A stretch of 64,000 nucleotides of DNA from Paramacrobiotus metropolitanus (lineage: Eukaryota; Tardigrada; Eutardigrada; Parachela; Macrobiotidae). Location: assembly GCF_019649055.1 (NCBI RefSeq), contig NW_026570325.1:310001-374000 (forward strand), in the 5' to 3' direction. This document shows positions 47,262 to 57,813 of the stretch, in pieces; positions within the stretch are counted from its first letter, which is position 1; the number at the start of each line of letters is the position of its first letter. A program made the position numbers and the translations under genes. A model generated the notes under the pieces. The model was not told the DNA's origin, searched no databases, and saw nothing but the letters and a program-made list of their open reading frames with translations.

Positions 47262-48416
47262 CTACATTAGAAGGCCATGAAAGACAGTTTGTACTTTGTA
47301 CTAGAAACCCCACACGTTGGCAATACTTACCTTACCAGGTTACAAAAGTAAAAAAAAGCAATGTCTTAAAAAATCTACAAACAATTTCTTTAAATTTTTA
47401 TAATGTACTGTTAATTTTTTCATTAAATCCCAAATTTGTCGTAAAGGTATTAATGCTTTGAGTCTTCTTTTTTTACATGTGCGCGAGCAAAACCATTTAC
47501 ATATCTTTCATGACAAAATCAGCATTTATTACCGTCCTAATTAATTAGCATATGTACTTACTCTGATCATGTTGTGCCATATTGATACGTGTATCCAAAC
47601 GACTGTGCCAAAGATTTTATATTGTACAAACTCTACTGCATGAAGTACCGTATCACCTGATTTACCTTAAACCGCACTGCCGTAGCCAACCTGTGCCAAC
47701 CAAGCGCCGTTTAGCCCGTTAATGTGCCGAGTGAGTGTTATATTGGCTCTGTACTTTTGCGGTTCTACGGCATAATAAATTCTGCGAAGACAGACACGAG
47801 TCGTTATCAAAAGCAAGCAGCCCGTCCTAATTGCAGACTGATAAAAATTTTCATCGGCAGGAAAACGATGGTATTACGCATCAGCGCGCCAAACGGTAAA
47901 AGAACACTACGAACTATCTATTTTCAGTGCATTGACTTCCATGTGCCGGTAAATTCCGGCCCGCTGCATTAGAGTCCTACCTAGATGATTCATGCGTCTT
48001 GTTATCAAAAGTGGTTTTAACGCCTGCGTCATTTCCGTTTTGTCTTGACTTATATTGCGCAGCGCCCGGCACCTGGTGGCATAATATTATGTGCATGACT
48101 TTGTTTTATACTCGTTCGTAAGTAGTATGGAAGCGTTATTCAATTCACACTATTTCAAACCTAGACGCAAACCTCAGTTAGCTTTGTATATTACGTTAAA
48201 TCGCTCTTTAAATGCTTAAAGCAGTTTTTTTCAAAACCAGACGACACATTTTTTAAAAAATGCTAATAAAATACTTGAACAAATTTTATCAGCGTCAAAA
48301 GGTTAACTAGCAAAAAGTACGTTGTCGTGCATTGACAGACCGGAGCGAGAATTAAGCAAAATTGCCGTATAGGTCTGCACAAGATTAGTACATTGCGGAA
48401 AAAAATTAATTAGCGT
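47262..48416. other. Intergenic; 5' flank of K6 with conserved block
   Basis: Holds the K6 copy of the conserved upstream block (47786-47860: tcgttatcaaaagcaagcag ... gactgataa) and 'cgcctgcgtcatttccg' near 48022. The ORF 47724-47972 runs through this block and is not called as a gene. Confidence 0.45.
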
Positions 48417-50251
48417 TCACTGCCTCCAATATTCAACAACGCCTTCCGGGAGAGAAGTACCGCCGCGCGCTGATTTGTACACAGGGTCATCAATATTAAC
48501 ACACAATAATCCGCTCGTATCAAGTTCAGCTGCATATGGCCGGTCGGTCGGATTAAACTGTAAACACGTAATAACGAAGTCTCGCATTTGATGTGGTATC
48601 CAATTAGGAATTTCTGGTAGGGTTTTGTTGCTCTGCAAGTGATAGAGCACAGCCATTTCCAGCTCAATGGGCTTGTCTCTGGCTCCTTTATACAATGGCG
48701 GTTGACCACTGGCCAGATGCAGAGCAATACAACCAAAACTCCAGGTATCACACTTTCGACCGGTGTGCAGGTCGCTCTCCTTTTGGGTGTCCAACATTTC
48801 TGGTGCGACAAATCGCCCATCTTCGCCGGGACGGGCGCTAATTCCGTTCTTCTGGGAGGTATCACCTTCCAGTACCACCTGGCGCATTAAATGGAAACCG
48901 CCAATTTTAAGGAAGCCTTTGAATGGGTTCTCGGTGAAGAAAATTAGGCTGCTGTTTAAATTGCGGTGCACGAGTCCGTGTCCATGGAGATACTTGAGGC
49001 CTTCCAGGATTTCCAAAATCCACTTCCCGATGACATCAACCGGTATATGATAAAGCGCAGCATCCCTCAAGTTTCCACCTAAAATTTACATTGTTATGTT
49101 ACTGCAGAAAAACGAACTCATTCTTAAATTCCATAGAGATATTTTTTAAGTTTTTAAATGAGTACGGTTTCGCTGCTCACCTGAACAGTGCTCCGTGAAA
49201 ACTTGGAATTCATTTGGAAGGGACGGATGTGAATAGAACTGGCATCCAAAATGATGCACTACATTCTTGGTGCCCTGTTGTAACGCTCGTATACCGCAAT
49301 AATCAGCCCTCGCGTTTGAACGAGCTTCTGCACTACTGTCCATCATGGTCAATACGTTCACCAATTTGCCGAATGCCTTAATTTTTCCTTGCCGCGATTC
49401 CTCAATCGCGGCCGCGTCGCCAAAGAGCACGAAGCGCCAAATATCAACATTTTTCTGCTCAATGCGGCCACTGTCAAGCCATTGAATAACCCCAACCTGA
49501 ACCGTCATTGCTGGGTCGCTTTTCATAAAAGGGTGAGGTCGAGTATTGGTAATACTGTATTTGCCTTCAATCGGTAAAAGCTGCTGATAGTCGGCATCAA
49601 GCGCAAACAAGTCCGACAGTGAACGCTTTAAATCGAGGAATGGAAGCCTCAGCAGGTCGGCTAAATCCCACCGGTTAAGCGGATCTGGTGTCAAGCAGCG
49701 CGCTAAAAATTCTTCGCATGCAACCGGCACAGGTTTAATCAAGTGCATTTCCGGACCGACCACTAATCCGGGTTCACCAGCACCTGCGTAAAACTCCTTT
49801 AACTGTTGCAACGTGCCACCATTGCGGAGATGGTCACTCTTGCCGAAACGATTTTGCCGCTTGAGTCCCAATGGTACATCACAGTTGATCAGGTCGATCG
49901 CCAGGCATCCCAACGCCCAGCTATCAACTTTTTCGAGATTGCCAGCTAACTTCGGCAGCGCTGCGATACCTTCCGGAGGAATGTACGCGACGCTAGAGGA
50001 GCCCTCGTTAATCCATTTCATCCATAATTCTAAAACGTTTTTCCGATCGCCCAATTTCGCGGAATCTTGATCCTTTATCCACTTTTTCCACAGTACGGTC
50101 ATAGGTTGCGAACCATCATCATCAAAAACGCCAAAGACGTTTCCACGGAAAATTCCACCATGACATGGCGGAAATTTTTCTGTCACCGTGAGCGCTGCGG
50201 TCAGTATCGTGAAAATGTAATGTCGAATGATTTCCAGTTCTTCTTGCACAC
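48417..50251 (-). CDS. Tandem pseudokinase K7 (subfamily II)
   Basis: Exons 50251-49181 (acceptor TTTTGTAG, donor GTGAGC) and 49078-48417 (acceptor AATTTTAG), intron 102 bases, phase 1. Domain 1 C-lobe: PCHGGIFRGNV, insert with VLWKKWIKDQD, YIPPEG, DSWALGCLAIDL, DPLNRWDLADLLRLPFL. Domain 2: KNVVHHFGCQF, FTEHCSG, then YLHGHGLVHRNLNSSL, LKIGGFHLM, VAPEML, DTWSFGCIALHL. Motif losses as in K2 and K6. The exon after the acceptor (GTGTGCAAGAAGAACTGG) is almost identical in K6. 5' exon(s) not resolved. Confidence 0.83.
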
Positions 50252-51385
50252 CTACAAAACATCTGGTTTCGTTCGGAGATTCAAAACGTGAGTTAGAGTT
50301 TTATAAAAACAAACCGAAAAGCATAAGAAAGGAAACAAAACCTTTAATAACCGCTAATAAAAAATGGCAAAAATCTAATAATACCGAAATCGATTCTAAA
50401 ATGAAGACTGAGGTCAGCTTGCATGTCTGGAAGAGACATCCGAAGCAGCCTCAACTGCCAAAATTTATTGCCATATTCATCCAGCCGCTTACCCGGATTT
50501 TGATCGGCCATTCTTGGCACCCGAATAATGTTTTTCGAGGAAAGGAAACGCTTTGGGCAAGTACCGACTGTATGTGCTAGTATTACCTATCCGCGATTGC
50601 CCAACCGGAAAGCACCATGCATGCCCTTAACAGTACAAATGCAGCGCAGCGTATGAAATTATGAATGCATGCTTGATGCTTCGTACTTCTGCGGTTCTAC
50701 CTACATAATTCGTGCAACACAGGCAGGCGCGAGGATTGCTTATCAAAAGCAAATAGTCTGTGCTAGTTACAAACTGATAACAGTTTTCATCGACAGGCAG
50801 CCATGGCATTATATGCACATCAACCTGGTAAACGCACTAGTGCAAACACACACTGGAAACATACCCGCAAACACATACGTTATTATGTCGGTAAATTTAT
50901 CTAACGTCAAAGCACAGTCCTGTGTTGGTGATTCATGCGTCTGGTCAAACGCCTGCGTCATTTCCGGTGAGCGCTGATTCAGCGCTGCGTCACAAAAACG
51001 GTGTTACGTGTACCGTAATGATACACTATGCGGTGCAGACGCTTTACGTGATTCTAACAGTTACAGTAATAACAATCAAAATTGTTGTACCGCTAGGTTT
51101 ACGTTCAGTTAAGTCAATGTTTTTGCCAAATTGCCCTAATTTGTAATCTTTGGGAGTTGCTGTTGATCTCTAAGTTTTCATGTCAGGCTGCCTTAACCTT
51201 TTTTATACAGCGAAACAATCAAAGTAACTCTAGTTACTTGGCAGTTGGCATTAACCAGTTCAACGGCATGCTTTTATTATTCACCATTATTAGATTCATG
51301 TGCTGTACTAACATAAAAAGGAACGCTGTAAATTTTTTTTTGTGGTGCAATCAGACAGAATGTTGTATAAAAAATAAAAAGTACA
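50252..51385. other. Intergenic; 5' flank of K7 with conserved block
   Basis: Contains the K7 copy of the upstream block (50720-50800: gcttatcaaaagcaaatagtc ... aaactgataa) and 'cgcctgcgtcatttccggtgag' near 50950. No gene; the ORFs here are not conserved. Confidence 0.45.
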
Positions 51386-54300
51386 TTATTTTAAAATAAA
51401 AGTCAAATCTTCCCATGACAGACACCTACGAGGTTTGGGGAACTCAACGTTCCAAAAAAAGATGTCGACCGGTATCGTAGATATCACTGACGGTTTTAAT
51501 TTGGCGTATTTATGGTAATACACGGCGATAACGTAGGTTAGAATGGCATTAGGGAGCCTCCACGTTGTTTTCTGAATTTCCCCAACTGTTGAATCTTCCG
51601 CTCTCGTAAGGGTATGATATTCAAGTGACTTGATCAGATTTGGCAACTCTGTTTCCGTTGTGCATCCTCTTCCTTGCAGCAACTGCAATAAGACTTACGA
51701 TTATTACCATTTTTTGCATAAACTGCAAACAATACCTGCTGTGAAGTGCGCTTCTTTTTACATTAAATAAAAAATTCTAATTTTGTGCCGGCTGCTCGAC
51801 TGACACAATTCGATGCTACAGAGTACGTACGCATTAAAGAGAAATAACAGCCACAAATGATGTAGGCACCACAGTGACCACACAACGTCGAGATTCTATT
51901 GCAATAACTTACGTCTGGGTTGCGAAGGACTTTCTCCATGATTCTGTAGTACACAACCAGCCAGTGAGGATAGCAGTCAGGTTTTGTGAGCCCCGGAATT
52001 CCCTTGCTTTCTTCTTCAACGGCCTTGAGGATGAAAGTCGGCAGTGCTTCCAGGTCGGCCAGTAAGCGCAGTTGTTCGCTGGTATTTATGCGCGAACTAA
52101 GAGAAATGGAAGTAATTATTTGCTAGCATTTAAGTGATGATGAAGAGATCTTTTTACTTTGCTCCTCCATTGATATGGGCGAAAAGTTCCTGTCGGGCTT
52201 TAACGTAAAATGGCTTCTCCAGTGTAAAATAATGGTTATCCTTGGCGAGCACCGAATTAACCCTTTTAGACGATATTGGTTGGTTACCAATAACCAAGTA
52301 TCCAAGCTCCGCGAGACGTGAACAAAGTGCCTCCGATGTCTCATCGTTTCCGAGGTTGAAATCGATCTCCACATCCTGGTTCTGTTGGGGATTTTGAGTG
52401 GGTATGCCAGTACTCTTGCCAGTACTCGGATCATACTTTTTGAGAACGTTACCCACTGGCGACAATTTGCTGAGTGTTGCTTGGTTTCCGCTAAAAGGGC
52501 ACCCGCGAAAGTCTTTACTCTCGAAATCTCGGGAAACCTCCTTAAAGCCACCCAGTATGAGGAGTAAGGTCAAGTTGAAAATGTCCACATCTTCGTAGCA
52601 CTTTAGCATGAGTGCGTCAATAAAACTTGGCGCCGTGCATGTCTCGGTAACTCTGGGTTTTTGAGCACAGGTTGGATCGTTTTGGTCCCAGGAAATCAAA
52701 CCAATGGCTTTGTGATCTAGAGTAATAAGAGTGTGAGACAAATAATTCATTCGTGTGCAGTATGGTAAAAGCCAAAAATTCCACTCTTTGCGGCGCGTGC
52801 TTTTATTTCATACACAGGTATCTCAACAGCAGTATTAAATTTTGAAACTAATGCTTACGAATGCATGTGAGAATCTCTTCTGGCAATGTCTGATTGCGAA
52901 ACTCTTTCAGGTACTCCGTAATGGCTGCCGTCACCAGCACGGCATTGACATGCCGGTAGAAATGTTTGGGCAACATCGGCCAAATCAGTTCGGCTTCCGC
53001 ATCTGATTTCTTCCATTTTTCTGACTGTTTTTTGGGTAGTTCGCTGGCATCCACCACGACACAAATCCGGCTGTCTTGAAGGTTGACAGCACGTAGATGG
53101 CTAGGATCTGCTGGATTTCCCTAACACATAATATATTGATGACTCAGTTCTACAAATGCACTGGAAGCGCATATACAATGATTTTCGTTACTTGAACGAG
53201 AAGGATATCGGGAAATTCCTTTAAGGTGGGCCATTCTTTGGCTAAACAATCGCGTTCGGCCAGAATAACGACTACCGGCGGGTTGATATGAACGGCTCGC
53301 AGCGGCTTAACGAAGTTGACCAGTCCAATGGGGGCGGGGTCTCGGTCGGAGACAACGCAAATAACGATATGCTGCTCCAGCTTGGACGGCAGCGCGTTTT
53401 CGAGTTCGTGCGGCAGCTGAGTAAGCATGATGAGCGCACCAGCGATATGATTATTCTTTTATACTTATTTTCCTATATTTACCGTATTTTAGCAAATGAC
53501 TTACCTTAACCGAAGTTTCGGCTTTGGCTAGCTGGTAGCGCCAGTACTGTCCAGTGCTGTCACAAGCAATATTTTGGGCGCCGCATTCTTCCACACTATA
53601 AATAATATCATATTATCACCGTGTCAGAAATAGTTGCTACAGTAGGACCATTTTGTCCTTATGCTGTTTGAAAATTTACTTTTACTAGTAGAATTCGTTG
53701 CAACTCTTAAAAACTTGTATACCATTCAGTATCCGTGCTCAAGGCAATTCGAATCCGTCTTCTAGCATCTCTGTCATCTTGTACGGGATTATTGGGTTGG
53801 ACTATTGCGTTCTGTCCGGCACGTGCTAACGAAGCTTTTCCATTTTGCATCATTGCCCACCTGCGCGCAGTACTATTCAGCTCGCTGTTCGATGCATTGG
53901 TAATGAGGAAACATTTGGCGCCCGGTTGCAGAAAAAGATGCTTCTGAGGATACAGATGATATTCACCGTCTTGTAGTACGGCAAACAATGTGCCCTGGCG
54001 TTCAAACGTCCGCTACGATAAACAAAATCAAGTCATCTCTGACAACTGCACCGGCAACGATTAACCAAAAATGCAGGAAAACACAGTACGCCGTTACCCG
54101 TGCATCAGCATAGGTCAAGTTTCCGGTAATAGTACGACCAGGCGCCGCCGTCGCATTCAACGGTGCAAGGGCCGGTTCAGCAGGTGCGATCACAATTAAT
54201 GCCACCTCTTCACGGGGTTGCGCCGCAATTGGGCTTCCACGTCTTCTGTTGTTGCGTGCAGAATTAGACTCCACGTTAACAACTGACTCTGCTTGATTGA

Positions 54301-56883
54301 CAGCCGGTGCCGTTGAAGTGGAAGATCCGGCGCGCATGTCATTATTGGGTGTGTTCGCAGGGGCTGCAACTGCCGTTGGTACCGGCAAGGTAACTGCTTT
54401 CACAGTGGGACCTTTCTCTTCGCCAAACCACTGATTGATCAGCTGAGGAAACCCGGGTGCAAAGTAGCGCTGCGCCAAAAGGGCAAACTGGAATTCTGCT
54501 GTGCAGATTATTTGATCGGCCTGCTGCTTGGTCGCTGGATCGCTTTTGTCGCGCCAAAATGGAATATGGTAAAATTTTTCCTGAGGAAAGCTTTAATTTG
54601 CACTTAGCCAGTTTTCGTATTCGTGAATAACTAAAAACTGCCTTACAATCTACGTTAATGTTGTAGATATTGAATCGTAGCAGATTCTTTCTCGTTGTAG
54701 AAATATCAGTTTTACCTTGTTTTCAAACATAAGAATTTTGACAATCACCCTCGTGTTGCGGTGGCGTTGCTTCATTTTATTGACCCGCAGGAAATTGCAG
54801 TGGTCTTCTTCGGCAAAATTAGACGCGTTTTCGTTGGCGAAAAACAGGGCACACTGACAATTATCGAAAACTTGATTCTTTAGATCATCGTTCTCAAAAA
54901 GCGAACCGGAAATAACGCTCAGTCTGTCTTTGTGCTTTCCAGCTACCGTGTGCATTTCTTCGACGGCAGCATCGTTAGTGGTGGGACTATAAAAAACGTC
55001 CTTTAGAAGTTTTTGTAGGCAAACTCCACAAGTACAGGTATCACTTACTCCACAAGTACAACGATTTTTTCTTTAGGATTGGTCGAACGAAACCTCTCCG
55101 CAAACTTCTCCACAGCGTCAGAGTTGACCGAACCAAGCAGTAAAATAAACCTGAAAGGTCAATTTGTACGTAACTTTATACAACAGGCGGAAACCGAAAG
55201 CCCTTTACTTGGTGTCCTTTCTGGTATAAACTGCGCTGAAAGAATGTATGCGCAATATTTTCGGCAGTTGCTTGAACATTTCCGGTATAATTTGTGCCAA
55301 GAAAATCTGCAAGGTTTTTTTGCGTATGGATGGCATTTCAAAGCACAGCTTTATTTACATGATCATGCGGAAAACGTCAGCCTACGCACCAGAGTAACCG
55401 CCTGGGCAACGTAAACCGAAATTCTGCCTATTGTGGTTTCCAGCTGCCCTGATGTTAAATCTAGGAACACAAGCTTGCCGTATAGAAACGCCACTAGTTT
55501 TCCGTACGTTAGATCTTTCGGCGTTGTGTAGGTTGATAACCAAGGATCACCCAGTGTTTCCACCTGCGAAAACATTAATGCAGCGAGGAAGGTTATACCC
55601 GCCCAAATGGGAAAACGGTTTGAAAAACCATACCAGTTGGACCCAGGCAGTTAGGCTTAGAAACGAGCATACAATCCAGGTTATTCGGCGCATGACCGTG
55701 CCTGCGGCGATTGGTAGTTTCCGGAAGATGCGAATGATCTCGTCGCATAACCAGGTAAAACAAAAAATTCGTAAAAACTGTAGACCTAGAACCATAATAT
55801 TGTATTAGTTTTTCCCAGAACTTGATAACCGAATTGTCAACATACTGGTCGCTGTAACGTTCCAGTACGACAGCGGTTCGATGGGCCAGCGAGCAATAAT
55901 GATTATTTCGTAATATAAGAGCGGTATATTGGCGACACTAGCGAAGCATTCCCAGTCGCGAATGGCGCTCCATATTCGTTCTGCGAGGCATGTCGGTTCT
56001 TTGCAACAACCTTCTTCCTTTTTTCCATTTTCGTGACTTTCTACGGCAGTGGTGGAAGTAATTCCGCACGGTCTGTAATTCACCTACAAACGTATAATTC
56101 GGACCCAATTCATTGCAGTTTTGTCACAGTTAGAACAGAACTGAGGTTCTTGTGCTCACTAGGTTTAAGAACAGCAGCAGCAAAAGCGCAGCGTTAATTG
56201 AGACATCATCTTCAATCCAGAATCTAGTGCCGGGCAGCGTTTTGTAGTACCATCCCTGAGACAGTTTCCTTTAAAAAGCAGTAGGTAGTTAGTTAATCCA
56301 AGTAGGCAAAATTATTTATCAAATATTAAGCATGTAGCAAAATTTAGAAGCTATCTTACACAAAGTCACTTCCGAAATATGGTTGGAAAAAGTTGAAGTA
56401 GAGCGAGGTGAAACTCAGCACGAAAACAGCCAGTCCTCGCCAGTCAATTTGCTTGAGTGTTGTCCGCAGGAAAGATCCGATGCTGTTGAGTAATGCCATG
56501 CACCCATACCGACACACCAGCGAGACCAAACACTGACCGATGCCGATTACGAACAAAGCCACAAATATTCCAACCGAGGCGGTGTACGAGGTCCATGGCA
56601 AACAGGATAGCGCATTGACTCTACCGCAACACCGATATCATTGCAACTGTTTTGTGGAAAACTGCTATCTGCACGATTTTTTTTATGAGATTCTGATTTG
56701 TTGTGTGCGCAGTTTTTTCTGCCGCCACTAGCCAACTTACGCCGATGCGTTTTCCGGTTGAACCAGACGGCAGAGTCCATACGTTGCAAGCTGACTGAAA
56801 GCAGCGATAGGAGGAGATACACTAGCTGCAACGGAGGCATTGGCCGCGTAGGACTGATTTGCCAATGGCAGCGATCCATTCAT
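51386..56883 (-). CDS. Slo/BK-type potassium-channel homologue with a non-canonical pore
   Basis: Seventeen exons, all joined in phase: 56883-56741, 56620-56360, 56268-56160, 56083-55846, 55785-55634, 55563-55390, 55306-55209, 55150-55049, 54986-54716, 54580-54098, 54012-53723, 53595-53505, 53416-53192, 53120-52859, 52716-52158, 52096-51913, 51682-51386; 1312 residues. The glycosylation-prone N-terminus is followed by S0 (YTASVGIFVALFVIGIGQCL), S1-S4, LVETLGDPW, P-loop and S6 (IFLAQIIPEMF). RCK1 has CALFFANENASNFAEEDHCNFLR; RCK2 has HIVICVVSDRDPAPIGLVNF and AKEWPTLKEFPDILLV, as in Slo1. The filter position of TVGYGD reads FLDLTS, S4 reads LQFLRIFCF, and the calcium bowl is reduced to DQNDP. 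Membrane channel by family; K+ selectivity, voltage and Ca2+ sensing are doubtful. The C-terminal two exons have no Slo1 counterpart I know. Confidence 0.88.
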
Positions 56884-57813
56884 TTTATTCGAGTTCGGAT
56901 GTTGCACGTTTCAGTCCACTTGAAAATTAGCATCTGTTGCAATGATTGCAGTTTATATCAGCGGAATCTGCTCAGTTTTCCAAATTTACCCGCCACAGTC
57001 GTTTTCAGACGCTCTGATCGGCTGCTAACAAACAGTTAAAAACCAATCTTCCTTTTTTTAAAAAAAAACGCATTCAGTACGAAGCTTTTCCGGGAACTTT
57101 TACTTGCGGCATGCACAGAAATATGGAAAGATAAGTGTTCATTCCGCATCACCTGTACAAAGCGTACTTATCAAATTGCCATTGTTGACATAGTCCTGCG
57201 GTAAACAGTAAAAGCGATAACGGCTTCGTGCCGTTCTTTGTGCAAACTAACCCGCAGACCTTGAAATGTGTAATTAGCCGTGAGAACTACCAGTGTCGGA
57301 ATTATTCCTAGGCCAACTTGTTACAATGCCGGTGTGTACGCACTAAGCATTTGCTATTCACACGCTTTGGCCTGCAGGAAGTTGTTCTAAACCGGAAACC
57401 GATACTTGCAATCTTTTTCTGCGATCAGCTTAACAGCGAAGTCGATAACTAACGGAATGCGTGTGTGCATAGTGTAGATAACACTGCACCGGTACTTTCT
57501 GCATTACAATGCGCTGCATGAAACACGTTCTAAAAATCAGTATACGGTACAGTAATGCATTTGATACTCGAACTAATGGTATCAGTAATGCATTTGATAC
57601 TTCGTCGAACGTAACGCGGAATGAGCTGTATGTACTGCAAACGTATGGTTTTGAACCTTTTTGAACTGCTCAGTAATATCCAACTATGCTACAAAATAAA
57701 AGCTTTTTATGGCTGTTAAAATTATTACTCTTGTTGTTCACATGTAACTGTCTGTTAACGATGGCATGCATTGTGTTGGTATAAAAACAAGGTGAAATTT
57801 ATCAGAGCGAGCA
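56884..57813. other. Divergent intergenic region between the Slo homologue and P3
   Basis: Shared upstream region of two head-to-head genes. I see no coding exon and no sure TATA box; a short direct repeat 'agtaatgcatttgatac' occurs at about 57552 and 57585. Confidence 0.45.

Noticed and set aside
55547-55795. Reading the Slo exon 5 frame through to GGYNLPRCINVFAGG
   Set aside because: A GTATGG donor after LTAWVQL joins in phase to VETLGDPW and gives the known Slo sequence order; the read-through ends at a stop.
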